Source of the DNA: Burkholderia pyrrocinia
Lineage (GTDB): Bacteria > Pseudomonadota > Gammaproteobacteria > Burkholderiales > Burkholderiaceae
Direction of reading: 5' to 3'
Length of the DNA stretch: 64,000 nt
Assembly: GCF_001028665.1 (NCBI RefSeq)
Contig: NZ_CP011504.1
Coordinates: 496,001-560,000, forward strand
Shown here: positions 26,553-35,431 of the stretch, piece after piece
Layout of the letters: each line of letters starts with the position of its first letter
How positions within the stretch are numbered: position 1 is the first letter of the stretch
The notes under the pieces: generated by a model
Told to the model about the DNA's origin: nothing
Seen by the model: the letters and a program-made list of their open reading frames with translations, nothing else
Databases searched by the model: none
Translations under genes and position numbers: made by a program

Positions 26553-27527
26553 ATGGACATTGCCCTTTCCCGCCATGCGCCGAACCGGCTCGGCACGCTG
26601 CAGGCGCCCGACGAAGTCGAACGCGCGGTCGCGCACCGGCTCGGGCCGCACCGGATGGCCGCGCGCGGCCGCGATCCGTTTCGCGCGGAGCTGTACGAAG
26701 TGCCGCTGCATCACGGCGCGCTGCTCGAACTCTGCTATGGCCGCGAAACGCGCATCGACTTCGGCGGCGACGCCGATCACTTCCTGTTCAGGCTGACGCT
26801 CGCCGGTGCGTGCGAGCTGCTGGCCGGCAGCGCCGTCGCGTGCGCCGGCCCCGGCGAACTGACCGTGTCGTCGCCCGCGCTCGCGAGCCGATTGAGCACG
26901 AGCCCCGATTGCCGCAACCTCGTGCTGCGGCTCGAACGCGGCGCGCTGGAACGCAAGCTGCAGGACATGCTGCAGGCGACGCTCACGCGGCCGCTGCAGT
27001 TCGAACTCGCGGCCGGCGGCGCGGGCGCGGGCGCCGCGCTCGTGCTGCCGACGTTCGAATACCTGTGCCGGCTCGGCGCGCAACCGGGCATCGGCACGGC
27101 CGCGACAACCTTCGGTGCCGACCTCACCGCGTGGCTGATGTCGCTGCTGCTCACGCACCTGCCGCACTCGCACAGCGACGCGCTCGCACGCGGCACGCCG
27201 CCGCTGCCCGCGCTTGTGCGCCGCGCGTGCGACCACGTCGACGCGCATCTCGGCGAACCGCTCGCGCTCGCCGCGCTGGCGGCCGTCGCCGGCGTCGCGC
27301 CGCGCACGCTGCAGCACGCATTCCGCGCGTTCCTGCACACCACGCCGGCCGCATATGTGCGCGAACGTCGGCTCGCCGCCGTGCACGCGGCGCTGCAACG
27401 CGGCGACGCGCGCAGCGTGACCGACGTGCTGATCGCGCACGGCATCCATGGCTTCGGTCATTTCGCGAAGGCGTATGCGCGGCGTTACGGCCAAGCGCCT
27501 TCCGTCACCGCGAGGAAACCACGATGA
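26553..27527 (+). CDS. AraC-family transcriptional regulator
   Basis: A 324-residue regulator with an N-terminal cupin-like sensing domain (residues about 20-190) and a C-terminal double helix-turn-helix: LALAALAAVAGVAPRTLQHAF and SVTDVLIAHGIHGFGHFAKAYARRYGQAP. It is divergent from the opine-dehydrogenase-like pair, with a gap of about 150 bases, and its stop overlaps the start of the following LysR gene. It probably activates the divergent pair. Confidence 0.87.
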   Translation: MDIALSRHAPNRLGTLQAPDEVERAVAHRLGPHRMAARGRDPFRAELYEVPLHHGALLELCYGRETRIDFGGDADHFLFRLTLAGACELLAGSAVACAGPGELTVSSPALASRLSTSPDCRNLVLRLERGALERKLQDMLQATLTRPLQFELAAGGAGAGAALVLPTFEYLCRLGAQPGIGTAATTFGADLTAWLMSLLLTHLPHSHSDALARGTPPLPALVRRACDHVDAHLGEPLALAALAAVAGVAPRTLQHAFRAFLHTTPAAYVRERRLAAVHAALQRGDARSVTDVLIAHGIHGFGHFAKAYARRYGQAPSVTARKPR

Positions 27528-28561
27528 CGCATCCCGCAACCGGCCGCCCCGCGGCCCCGGTTCGCGCCGACCCCGTGCCGCACGACGCCGACGCACCCGA
27601 CGGCCTGCGCGTGCAGGATCTCGATCTCAACCTGCTGAAGACGTTTCGTGCGGTCTACGAGGAGCGGCACGTCGGCCGCGCGGCGCTGCGGCTCGGCGTC
27701 ACGCAGCCGTCCGTCAGCTACGCGCTCGGCCGGCTGCGGCTGATGTTTCGCGACGCGCTGTTCGTGCGCACCGGCACCGGCGTCGAGCCGACGCCGCGCG
27801 CGCAGCGGCTCGCGCTATCGGTCGACAAGGCGCTCGCGATCCTGCAGGACGTGCTCGACGAAGGCTCGCGCTTCACGCCCGACAGCACGCAGCGCGTGTT
27901 CCGCCTGCACATGAGCGATTTCGCGGCGAGCGCGTTCCTGCCGACGCTGCTCGCTGCGTTCGACCAGCGTGCACCGGGCGCCGTGATCGAGACGCTGCAC
28001 GTCGACGAATGCCAGTTGAACGTCGCGCTCGAATCGGGGCGCATCGATTTCGCGCTCGGGCATTTCGCCGACGCGTCGAGCCACTTCCAGCGCGCCGCGC
28101 TGCTGCACGAGCGCTGCGTGCTGCTGATGCCGCGCCGCACCGCGCAGCGCGTCGTTTTGCCCGACGATTTCGTGCTCGACGGCGCGGCGCCCGACGCATT
28201 GCGCTTCGTCGCGGTCACGTCGCATCCGCAGTCGATGCAATTGCTCGAACGGCACGGGCTGATGCCGCGCGTGCGCGCGGCGCTGCCCGATTTCATGGTG
28301 GTGCCCGCGCTGCTGCAGGACGGCGATTACGCACTGATCCTGCCGGAGACGATCGCGATCACGTTCGCGGCGCGGCAGCCGTGCGCGCTGTACGAAATCG
28401 CCGGCGCCGGTGAATGGGCCGTCAACGCGTACTGGCACCGGCGCTTCGATGCGGACCCCGGCCACCGCTGGCTGCGCGCATTGCTGCTCGAACTGTTCAA
28501 TATCGGCCAGCAGGCGCCGTTCGACGCATGGCTCGCGCCGCAGCCGCCGGCCTGCGCATGA
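27524..28561 (+). CDS. LysR-family transcriptional regulator
   Basis: A 345-residue regulator with a 28-residue extension before the helix-turn-helix (LDLNLLKTFRAVYEERHVGRAALRLGVTQPSVSYALGRLR, split here in blocks: LDLNLLKTF, GRAALRLGVTQPSVSYALG). The effector domain resembles the NahR/NodD subgroup. The start overlaps the AraC stop (ATGA), so both regulators are co-translated. The convergent porin gene follows. Its target may be the inverted repeat upstream of the MFS gene, since NahR/NodD-type proteins bind T-N11-A or ATC...GAT boxes. Confidence 0.85.
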   Translation: MTHPATGRPAAPVRADPVPHDADAPDGLRVQDLDLNLLKTFRAVYEERHVGRAALRLGVTQPSVSYALGRLRLMFRDALFVRTGTGVEPTPRAQRLALSVDKALAILQDVLDEGSRFTPDSTQRVFRLHMSDFAASAFLPTLLAAFDQRAPGAVIETLHVDECQLNVALESGRIDFALGHFADASSHFQRAALLHERCVLLMPRRTAQRVVLPDDFVLDGAAPDALRFVAVTSHPQSMQLLERHGLMPRVRAALPDFMVVPALLQDGDYALILPETIAITFAARQPCALYEIAGAGEWAVNAYWHRRFDADPGHRWLRALLLELFNIGQQAPFDAWLAPQPPACA

Positions 28562-28608
28562 CGACGCATGCAGGCGCAGGCCGGCGCGGGCCGGCCAGGT
28601 CGCGGCGA

Positions 28609-29727
28609 TCAGAACGACGTGAGGATGCCCGCGACGATCGAGCTGGCGGTCGCGCCCGGCTTCGCAACCGCGACGCCGCCGCCCGCCGCGCCGTTGACGA
28701 CGAAGCGCGCGTGCGCACCGTTGCGCACCATCGCGGCGCCCGTGTACAGCACCGTGCGCTTCGACAGCGGATAGTCGAAACGGATGCCGTACGAATCGGC
28801 ATTGCCTTCGCTGTCCGCGACCTTCCGATAATGGCCGACGCTCAGCAGCAGCGACGCGCGCCCGATCGGCACCGTCGCGCTCAGTTCGATGATGTCGCTG
28901 TGCGGATACGCGCTCTGGCTGTCGATCGCGGTCGCGACATCGGGCCCGCCGCGATGGCGCAGGTACAGCGCGGCGACCTTCACGACGTTGAAGTCGTACG
29001 AAATCGCGCCGACCGTGTAGTTGCCGTTCGCGGCCGGGCTCGTATCGCCGAGCTTGGACGCGGCAACCGGGCTGAACTTCTGCTGCATGTAGTCGACGTC
29101 GACCGACAGCCCGCCGCGCACGTAGTTGACGCCCGCGCCGTACGTATCGCCCAGCGTCGCCGGCTGCCCGGCCGCGCCGTTCGTGCCGCGCGCGGCCATC
29201 GCGCGCAGCATGAAGCCCGCATAGCGCGGCGACGTGTAGCGCATCGAGTTGCGCACGCGCAGAAACGCAGGCCCGACGAAGTTGTTCGTCGCGTTGCCCC
29301 ATGCGAGCCCCGCGCCGAGGCCGGGCAGGCTGTACGTGACGAGCGTCGTGTGCACGATCGTGTAGAGCTCGCCGAACTGCACGCCGCCGAACGGCCCCGT
29401 GATGCCGACCCACGCTTCGCGGCCGAACAGCGCGCTGCTGTTCGACAGCGCGCCGCTCGCTGCGTTGAAACCGTCCTCGAGCTTGAAGATCGTCGCGTAA
29501 CCGCCGCCGAGATCCTCGACGCCCTTCAGCCCCCACTGCGTCGCGAACAGGTTGCCGCTGCCCATGCGCGTCACGTGGTTCGGCCCGGCGTTCGCGTATT
29601 CGATCGCGGTGTCGACGCGGCCGTAGAGCGTCACGCTCGATTGCGCGAATGCAGGCAGCGCGATGCACGCGAGCAGCGCGGCAAGCGGCACGGCAAGCCG
29701 GTCGGCCCGCCCGTTCGGATGGTTCAT
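28609..29727 (-). CDS. OmpC-like porin
   Basis: A 372-residue outer-membrane porin with a signal peptide ending AFA-Q and SSVTLYGRVDTAIEYAN as first strand. FGREAWVGITG and TLGDTYGAGVNY are further family landmarks. The last residues, SSIVAGILTSF, keep the C-terminal Phe. It differs clearly from the porin at 13.2-14.3 kb. It is divergent from an MFS permease gene and convergent with the LysR gene. Confidence 0.88.
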   Translation of the reverse strand: MNHPNGRADRLAVPLAALLACIALPAFAQSSVTLYGRVDTAIEYANAGPNHVTRMGSGNLFATQWGLKGVEDLGGGYATIFKLEDGFNAASGALSNSSALFGREAWVGITGPFGGVQFGELYTIVHTTLVTYSLPGLGAGLAWGNATNNFVGPAFLRVRNSMRYTSPRYAGFMLRAMAARGTNGAAGQPATLGDTYGAGVNYVRGGLSVDVDYMQQKFSPVAASKLGDTSPAANGNYTVGAISYDFNVVKVAALYLRHRGGPDVATAIDSQSAYPHSDIIELSATVPIGRASLLLSVGHYRKVADSEGNADSYGIRFDYPLSKRTVLYTGAAMVRNGAHARFVVNGAAGGGVAVAKPGATASSIVAGILTSF

Positions 29728-30137
29728 TTTCGTCGTCCCGTAGAAATGCCGGCGCCGGTCGGCATCGCGCCGCATGGTGTGAAGCGCGTTCGCCGCAAGC
29801 GGCCAACGCAGCCAATGAAAAACGGGCCGAGTCTAGGAACGACAATTTCGGACGTCGACGCAATACGATCTATATCGCTTATAGATGCACCGCATGATGC
29901 GTGCGCGCCCCGCCGCACGTGCGCTGCGCGGCAGCCCGCGCGCACGGCACTGGTGTTTTCTTTATCCGGGTCGGTAAATGCCCGTGTGGCGCGGCTGTCA
30001 CTCCGGCTATGGCGGCCGAATTTGGCCGACTACGCTGCGTCTCCGGTCGTGCCACCCGCACGCTTTCGCGCCGCGACGGCGCCCGGCCCGCAAGGCCGCT
30101 GCCGCGCTTTTCCACCGCCCGCTCCTGGAGAATCCGC
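29728..30137. promoter_or_regulatory. 410-base divergent promoter region, porin/MFS
   Basis: The region includes an AT-rich stretch with a perfect 7-5-7 inverted repeat: ATCTATA at 29868-29874 and TATAGAT at 29880-29886. The ATC...GAT arms fit LysR-family boxes of the NodD/NahR type. No credible gene is seen in the rest. Confidence 0.55.
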
Positions 30138-31535
30138 ATGTCCGCATTCACGGCCCGCGCTGCCGACGGCAAGCGCTACACGTACGAATGGTATGTCGTC
30201 GTCATCTGCATGCTCGCGTACGTCTTTTCGTTCGTCGACCGCCAGGTCCTCGTGCTGATGATCGAACCGATCAAGCGCGACCTGCACCTGTCCGATACGC
30301 CGTTCAGCCTGCTGAACGGCTTCGCGTTCTCGCTGTTCTATGCGGTGATGGGGCTGCCCGTCGCGTATCTCGCCGACCGCTACGCGCGCCCGCGGATCAT
30401 CTCGATCGGCATCGCGCTGTGGAGTATCGCGACCGCCGCGTGCGGGCTCAGCCAGCATTTCGTGCAGATGTTCATCGCGCGGATGGGCGTCGGCGTCGGC
30501 GAGGCCGCGCTGTCGCCCGGCGCGTATTCGATGCTCGCCGACTACTTCCCGAAGGAAAAGCTCGGGCGCGCGATCGCCGTGTATTCGCTCGGCTCGTTCA
30601 TCGGCGGCGGCGTCGCGTTCCTGATCGGCGGCTACGTGATCGCGCTGCTCAAGCATGCGAGCGCGTTCACGCTGCCGGTCGTCGGGCAGGTGCATGCGTG
30701 GCAGGTCACGTTCCTGATCGTCGGGCTGCCGGGGCTGCTCGTCGCGCTGCTGTTCGCCGCGACCGTGCGCGACCCGCAGCGCAAGGGGCTCGCGCAGGAT
30801 CGCTCGGGCACCGTGCGGCGCGTGTCGATGCGCGATTCGCTGCGCTTCGTCGGCGCGCACCGCGCGACCTTCGCGTGCCACTATCTCGGCTTCTCGTGCT
30901 ACGCAATGACGCTGTACTGCCTGCTGAGCTGGACCCCCGCGTTCTATATCCGCCGCTTCGGGATGACGGCCGTCGAAGCCGGCTACACGCTCGGCATCGT
31001 GCTGCTGGTCGCGAACACGGCCGGCGTGTTCTGCGGCGGCTGGCTCAACGACTGGCTGCTGCGGCGCGGCCGCAGCGATGCGCCGATGCGTGCCGGCGCG
31101 ATCGGCGCCACGTGCATGGTGATCCCCGCGACGCTGTTCACGCAGCTCGACCACCTGCCGTCGTCGCTCGCGATGCTCGTCGTCGCGATGTTCTTCGCGT
31201 CGTTCCCGATGCCGACGTCGACCGCTGCGATGCAGACGCTCGCGCCGAACCAGATGCGCGCGCAGATCTCCGCGCTGTTCCTGCTCGTGTCGAACCTGAT
31301 CGCGCTCGGGATCGGCACGACCGTCGTCGCGCTGTTCACCGATCGCGTGTTCGGCGCGCCGGCCGCGGTCGGCCATTCGATGTCGATCGTCAACGTCGCG
31401 GCGGCCACGCTCGCCGCGCTGCTGCTCGCCGCCGGATGCCGGCACTATCGCCGCAGCCTCGATCGCGAACGCGGTCACGCATCGGTGGAGGCGCCGCAGG
31501 CGGCCGATGCAGGCGACGCGATCGCGGCGCGCTGA
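30138..31535 (+). CDS. MFS transporter (Spinster/aromatic-acid-like)
   Basis: A 465-residue permease with 12 predicted helices. FSFVDRQVLVLMIEPIKRDL in helix 1, ADRYARPRIISIG in loop 2-3, ARMGVGVGEAALSPGAYSML in helix 4 and the cytoplasmic GWLNDWLLRRGRSDA are typical of the Spinster-like/hexuronate-like branch. CTGGAG ahead of the ATG supports the start. It could serve the opine-like region upstream or the auxin-degradation cluster that begins 220 bases downstream; the divergent porin would be its outer-membrane partner. Confidence 0.85.
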   Translation: MSAFTARAADGKRYTYEWYVVVICMLAYVFSFVDRQVLVLMIEPIKRDLHLSDTPFSLLNGFAFSLFYAVMGLPVAYLADRYARPRIISIGIALWSIATAACGLSQHFVQMFIARMGVGVGEAALSPGAYSMLADYFPKEKLGRAIAVYSLGSFIGGGVAFLIGGYVIALLKHASAFTLPVVGQVHAWQVTFLIVGLPGLLVALLFAATVRDPQRKGLAQDRSGTVRRVSMRDSLRFVGAHRATFACHYLGFSCYAMTLYCLLSWTPAFYIRRFGMTAVEAGYTLGIVLLVANTAGVFCGGWLNDWLLRRGRSDAPMRAGAIGATCMVIPATLFTQLDHLPSSLAMLVVAMFFASFPMPTSTAAMQTLAPNQMRAQISALFLLVSNLIALGIGTTVVALFTDRVFGAPAAVGHSMSIVNVAAATLAALLLAAGCRHYRRSLDRERGHASVEAPQAADAGDAIAAR

Positions 31536-31568
31536 TCGCAAGCGCTAACCGTTGATCGCTGATCGCCG

Positions 31569-31621
31569 CCGGCGACCGGCGACCGGCGACCGGCGACCGG
31601 CGACCGGCGACCGGCGACCGG
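31569..31621. repeat. heptanucleotide tandem repeat (CCGGCGA)x7
   Basis: Seven exact copies of CCGGCGA and a partial CCGG run head to tail, starting 34 bases after the MFS stop codon and 135 bases before the iacF-like gene. A unit of seven bases does not keep frame, and the run is non-coding. It is a likely variable-number tandem repeat. Confidence 0.9.
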
Positions 31622-31658
31622 AAATTATCCATCCCACTGATTCAAGCATCGCTTTTTA

Positions 31659-31668
31659 ATCGATTTGA
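31659..31668. promoter_or_regulatory. ATCGATTTGA box upstream of iacF
   Basis: ATCGATTTGA preceded by TTTTTA closely matches ATCAATTTGA preceded by TTTTAG upstream of the iacC-like gene (36996-37005). Both lie about 85-90 bases before the start codons of genes from the same pathway. A shared LysR-family operator is a reasonable guess. Confidence 0.45.
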
Positions 31669-31756
31669 TTTATGCGATGCCCATCCCTATTCTCGATCGC
31701 ATGACGGCGCGGTATCTGCTGCCGCGCCGCCTTCCCCTTACCCCACGGAATTTTTC

Positions 31757-32743
31757 ATGCAAGCGAACCGCCACCAGGTCCGGATCGACGCGCTGATCGA
31801 CGCGGCGCAGGACATCCGCTGTTTCCGGGTTTCGCGCGTCGACGGCCAGCCGTTCGACGCGTACGAACCGGGTGCCCATATCGACGTCACCGCACCGTCC
31901 GGCATCACGCGACAATACTCGCTGTGCGGCAACCCCGACGAGCGCGGCAGCTACCTGTTCGCGGTCAAGAAGGAAGCGCAGTCGCGCGGCGGCTCGCGTT
32001 CGCTGCACGACGACGTGACAGTCGGCGCCGAGCTGTCGATCGGCGGCCCGCGCAACCTGTTTCGTCTGACGGATGATGCGAGCGAACACGTGCTGATCGC
32101 GGCCGGCATCGGCATCACGCCGCTGCTGTCGATGGCGTATGCGCTGCACAAGCGCGGCGCGCGCTACCGGTTGCATTACTTCGCGCGCAGCCGCGAGCTC
32201 GCGGCATTCGTCGACGAACTGTCGGCCGAGCCGTTCGCGTCGCACGTGACGTTCCACTATGGTGTCGAGCCCGACGCGCTCGCGATGGAACTCGGCCGCT
32301 GCGTCGAATCGATCGATGCGCACGCCCATGTCTATACGTGCGGCCCGGGGCCGTTCATGGATGCGGTCGTCGCGGCGGCAGCGACGCGCATTCCCGAGGA
32401 TTCGATCCATCTCGAACGCTTCGCGGCGGAACCGGCCACCACCACCATCGATGCCAACGCCAGCACCGGCCCGGCCGACGGCTTCGAAGTGCGCCTTCAG
32501 CGCAGCGGACAATCGGTGCGCGTCACACCCGACACGTCGATCGTCGACGCGCTCGCGCGGATCGGCATCGAGGTCGACACGTCATGCGGCGAAGGCGTGT
32601 GCGGCACCTGCATGGTGCCCGTCATCGACGGCGAGCCCGATCATCGCGATCACTGCCTCAGCAAGGCCGAACGCGCGAGCAACACGGTGATCTGCTGCTG
32701 CGTGTCGCGCGCGCGCTCGGCGGTGCTGGTTCTCGATCTCTGA
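31757..32743 (+). CDS. iacF: IacF-like dioxygenase reductase (FMN/NAD/[2Fe-2S])
   Basis: A 328-residue phthalate-dioxygenase-reductase-type protein. Residues 1-105 form the flavin domain (RQYSLCGNP), about 106-225 the NAD domain (LIAAGIGITPLLSM, YTCGPGPFMDAV), and the last 90 a plant-type ferredoxin with C-x4-C-x2-C (SCGEGVCGTC) and a fourth ligand in the CCCVS segment. It would pass electrons to the Rieske oxygenase encoded 4 kb downstream. In known iac clusters the reductase lies next to the oxygenase genes; here an insertion separates them. The 3' 95 bases are duplicated at the far side of that insertion. Confidence 0.88.
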   Translation: MQANRHQVRIDALIDAAQDIRCFRVSRVDGQPFDAYEPGAHIDVTAPSGITRQYSLCGNPDERGSYLFAVKKEAQSRGGSRSLHDDVTVGAELSIGGPRNLFRLTDDASEHVLIAAGIGITPLLSMAYALHKRGARYRLHYFARSRELAAFVDELSAEPFASHVTFHYGVEPDALAMELGRCVESIDAHAHVYTCGPGPFMDAVVAAAATRIPEDSIHLERFAAEPATTTIDANASTGPADGFEVRLQRSGQSVRVTPDTSIVDALARIGIEVDTSCGEGVCGTCMVPVIDGEPDHRDHCLSKAERASNTVICCCVSRARSAVLVLDL

Positions 32744-32746
32744 CGC
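32652..32746 (+). repeat. iacF 3'-end direct repeat, left copy
   Basis: These 95 bases (last 30 codons, stop and three more bases) recur at 35901-35995 with four differences, all silent third-position changes. The two copies bracket the inserted segment. Silent-only divergence means both copies came from functional genes, so the insertion probably brought its own 3' end. Confidence 0.9.
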
Positions 32747-32770
32747 ACCCTACAATGACTTACGGCCAAT

Positions 32771-32806
32771 ATGACTGTCTGATACGAAACGTGTACGGAC
32801 AGTCAT
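32771..32806. repeat. 9-bp inverted repeat at the left edge of the insertion
   Basis: ATGACTGTC (32771-32779) and GACAGTCAT (32798-32806) face each other across 18 bases, 25 bases inside the left boundary of the insertion. The spacing resembles recombinase arm or core sites, but no recombinase gene is present in the insertion. Confidence 0.45.
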
Positions 32807-32882
32807 ACGGAAATTGTACGTGAGTTTCTTGGGCCAGTCCGGCCGCAGCAAGCCCTTCCGTCATTTCTCATCAGCCTTCTAG

Positions 32883-34345
32883 TCTTACTGTGTCAATAAA
32901 TTCATGCCATTATAGAAACTTCTTCATCCATGGCGTGAGGAATGATGGACTGGGAGACATCATTCGAGGCGTATCTGGAACATTTGTGTGAGGCGCTTGG
33001 GCATAACGATCGCGACTCAGGATTGAGGGGCTATTGCCAAGGGCTGATGCTGCCAATTCGGCGCAAGAGCGTCGAGCCGCTGGCGGCACATCTGGAACCG
33101 GAACGTGTAAGCGCGCGACACCAGTCGCTGCACCATTTCGTGGCGAAGTCGGAATGGTCCGATACGGCGCTGCTCGAGCAAGTGCGGCGCTGGGTGCTGC
33201 CGCACATGGACCCGGCTGGCGGGTTGTACTGGATCATTGACGACACGGGTTTTCCCAAGAAGGGCAGGCATTCGGTCGGCGTAGCGCGGCAATACTGCGG
33301 CCAGTTGGGCAAGCAGGACAACTGCCAAGTTGCGGTGAGTCTATCGGTGGCGACGGAAGACGCGAGCCTACCGGTGTCGTATCGACTGTATCTGCCGCGT
33401 GAATGGAGCGACGATCCTGCTCGACGAGAGAAAGCCGGCGTGCCCGAGGAAATCGAGTTTGCAACCAAACCGGCGATTGCGACCGGGCAGTTGCGCGAAG
33501 CACGGCAAAGCGGCGCGCCCGACGGTGTCGTTTTGGCCGATGCAGGGTATGGAGACGACACGTCGTTTCGCGAGGCCGTCAGCGAGCTCGGGCTGCAGTA
33601 TGCGGTGGGGATTCGCTCGAACACGCGCGTATGGGCGCCGGGCACCGCTCCTCTACCGCCTGAGCCCTCCGCGGGGAAATCGGGCCGGCCGCGTAGCTTG
33701 TTGCGGCGCGCGCCGGGACATGAGCCGATTGGAGTCAAGGATCTGGCATCGACGCTCGACGCCTCGTGCTATCGCAACGTGATATGGCGCGAAGGCACGT
33801 GCGCCACGCTCAGTTCGCGCTTTGCCGCCGTGCGCGTGCGTGCTTCACACCGCGATTACTGGCGGTCCACACTGCGCGATGAGGAATGGCTGCTGATCGA
33901 ATGGCCCGAAGGTGATCCGGAGCCACTCAAATATTGGCTTTCGACTTTGCCCCCAGACACGACGCTCGAACGCATGGTTCATGTTGCCAAGATGCGCTGG
34001 CGTATCGAGCGGGATTATCAGGATCTCAAGCAGGAATTCGGCCTGGGACACTTCGAAGGCCGTGGCTGGTGTGGATTCCATCACCATGCATCGTTGTGTA
34101 TTGCTGCCTATGGGTTTCTTGTTGCTCAACGCCTCATTCAAGGCGACAGTAAAAAAAACTCCGCGATCCGCGACCCATTTGCCTTACCCTCGGATTACGT
34201 GCCACGCGGGTCCCCAGCGCGCGCAGCGCCACGTGGCTGATTCGATCACCACGTTGCGCTGGCGTATCTCCGCCTACATCGCGCGCCGGCTCCAGCGATG
34301 TCCGTTTTGTTCAGTGTCCAATGCTGATTTATTGACACAGTAAGA
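32883..34345. mobile_element. IS701-family insertion sequence, 1463 bp
   Basis: The ends are perfect 19-bp inverted repeats, TCTTACTGTGTCAATAAAT at 32883-32901 and its complement at 34327-34345. Both sides are flanked by the 4-bp target duplication CTAG (32879-32882 and 34346-34349), which fits the YTAR target of IS701 elements. It carries one DDE transposase gene. Clean ends and duplication mean a recent insertion. Confidence 0.9.
32942..34240 (+). CDS. IS701-family transposase, probably C-terminally frameshifted
   Basis: A 432-residue DDE transposase: YWIIDDTGFPKKGRHSVGVA holds the first Asp, DGVVLADAGYGDDTSF the second, and MRWRIERDYQDLKQEFGLGHFEG the catalytic Glu region. The reading ends at 34240 with an odd RAAPRG tail. 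A +1 shift near 34217 in a GC repeat continues as RAQRHVADSITTLRW and reaches a stop at 34343 inside the right inverted repeat, giving about 466 residues, closer to the family length. So one extra G probably cuts about 40 residues. Whether activity is lost is unclear because all catalytic residues come before the shift. Confidence 0.85.
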   Translation: MMDWETSFEAYLEHLCEALGHNDRDSGLRGYCQGLMLPIRRKSVEPLAAHLEPERVSARHQSLHHFVAKSEWSDTALLEQVRRWVLPHMDPAGGLYWIIDDTGFPKKGRHSVGVARQYCGQLGKQDNCQVAVSLSVATEDASLPVSYRLYLPREWSDDPARREKAGVPEEIEFATKPAIATGQLREARQSGAPDGVVLADAGYGDDTSFREAVSELGLQYAVGIRSNTRVWAPGTAPLPPEPSAGKSGRPRSLLRRAPGHEPIGVKDLASTLDASCYRNVIWREGTCATLSSRFAAVRVRASHRDYWRSTLRDEEWLLIEWPEGDPEPLKYWLSTLPPDTTLERMVHVAKMRWRIERDYQDLKQEFGLGHFEGRGWCGFHHHASLCIAAYGFLVAQRLIQGDSKKNSAIRDPFALPSDYVPRGSPARAAPRG

Positions 34346-34420
34346 CTAGGCCGGTAGATCTGTTCGTCCCGCATCTCCCAAGCGCATTGCGTCGATGGGT
34401 TGGGGCGCGGCGTTCGGCAA

Positions 34421-34657
34421 TCAATCCCGATTCGCTTCGATGATCTGTTCAAGTGCATTGGCATCGTCCGTGGGCTCCTCCGTACCGCGAAAGATGCAAA
34501 CCTCGGTGTGCCCGTCCCGGAACACATCCACCTCCACCCGCATCCCGACCACCGTGACCGAAACCAACACCGTATCGGATCGATTGCGGCTCAGGGTGTA
34601 GTGAATCTTCGCGGAGTCGAGCTGGTCGAGCAGGTCAAACAACGTGTTTCGGGTCAT
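34421..34657 (-). CDS. small immunity-like protein
   Basis: A 78-residue acidic protein: IHYTLSRNRSDTVLVSVTVV followed by strands MRVEVDVFRDGHTEVCIFRG and a helix ANALEQIIEAN. This beta-rich, acidic shape matches small proteins often encoded right after polymorphic-toxin C-termini. It begins 10 bases after the stop of the larger gene; a GTG at 34666 would start it directly behind that stop. AGGTG precedes the ATG. Immunity function is inferred from position and size. Confidence 0.6.
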   Translation of the reverse strand: MTRNTLFDLLDQLDSAKIHYTLSRNRSDTVLVSVTVVGMRVEVDVFRDGHTEVCIFRGTEEPTDDANALEQIIEANRD

Positions 34658-34666
34658 ATCGAGCAC

Positions 34667-35431
34667 CTATTTCTTGAAACGGTTATCGTTGAGCAACTTG
34701 AGCGCCTTGCGCGCCTCTTTGATGCCATCGCTCGCATCGCCTTGAATCTCGTTGAGCGTCGAATTCAGATACTGTCCCGGGAACTCGCGCATCACTGAGC
34801 CTTTGCACTCTGCCTTGATGATGTCGCAGGCCATCATATCGCCCCGGTCGATCCCGGCGACTTGAGCCGCGTCTCCCAAGGCATCCGGCGAATAATCAAA
34901 TGACGATGCCTCACTGAGCGAAGTCGAATCAGCAAAGCCAGCGCCGCCCGCAAGCGCGGCCGCACCACCTGCACCACTGCCCGCAACAACACTTTGCAAA
35001 TAGCTCATAAGTTCACCCGCAGACACATCGCTGGGCGTCGCCCAACTCGGGAGCGGCTTGTCTACCGGCAGCGCGGCCACGGGCGAGACGTTGGCAAGCC
35101 TGCTGGCTCGCGGGAATGGTGGCGTTGATGGATGACCGCCTGCTGCACCGCCACCACCACCAACCGCTTCTCGTTCGATCTTCACCGTCACACGACCATT
35201 TTCGATGGCGGTCTTGAGCGCATCGAGCGGAGTGCCTTGGAGCGCGTCCAGGCCAAGTTGTCGAAGGTATGTCAACGCGTTCGCGGTCAGGCCCGCATAC
35301 TTCGGCCAGTGCAACATCAATTCGGACACGTCGCTGCGTTGACTTGCCGACCGGCTTTCACCGTTTGAACCTGCCGCACGCGTCAGCGTAGCGCGCTTTC
35401 CAGAACCCAGATCAATAGTCACTGAAGCCAT
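34667..35431 (-). CDS. putative toxin/effector-like protein of the inserted segment
   Basis: A 254-residue protein without signal peptide. The N-terminal part (residues 1-90) is a small domain (WPKYAGLTANALTYLRQLG); a Gly-rich, Pro-rich linker (GGGGGAAGG) follows; residues 120-180 are Ala/Gly-rich. The C-terminal 60 residues (CDIIKAECKGSVMREFPGQY, then a LNEIQ helix and ALKLLNDNRFKK) resemble C-terminal domains of polymorphic toxins by my recollection, with conserved charged residues. A small acidic gene follows immediately. GAGG precedes the ATG. Not confirmed; a non-toxic function is possible. Confidence 0.55.
   Translation of the reverse strand: MASVTIDLGSGKRATLTRAAGSNGESRSASQRSDVSELMLHWPKYAGLTANALTYLRQLGLDALQGTPLDALKTAIENGRVTVKIEREAVGGGGGAAGGHPSTPPFPRASRLANVSPVAALPVDKPLPSWATPSDVSAGELMSYLQSVVAGSGAGGAAALAGGAGFADSTSLSEASSFDYSPDALGDAAQVAGIDRGDMMACDIIKAECKGSVMREFPGQYLNSTLNEIQGDASDGIKEARKALKLLNDNRFKK

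Noticed and set aside
28414..30258. Long plus-strand reading opposite the porin gene
   Set aside because: It covers a recognised porin on the other strand and shows only low-complexity Arg/Ala/Val composition.
31569..31621. CRISPR-like array
   Set aside because: Units of seven bases without spacers; a simple tandem repeat.
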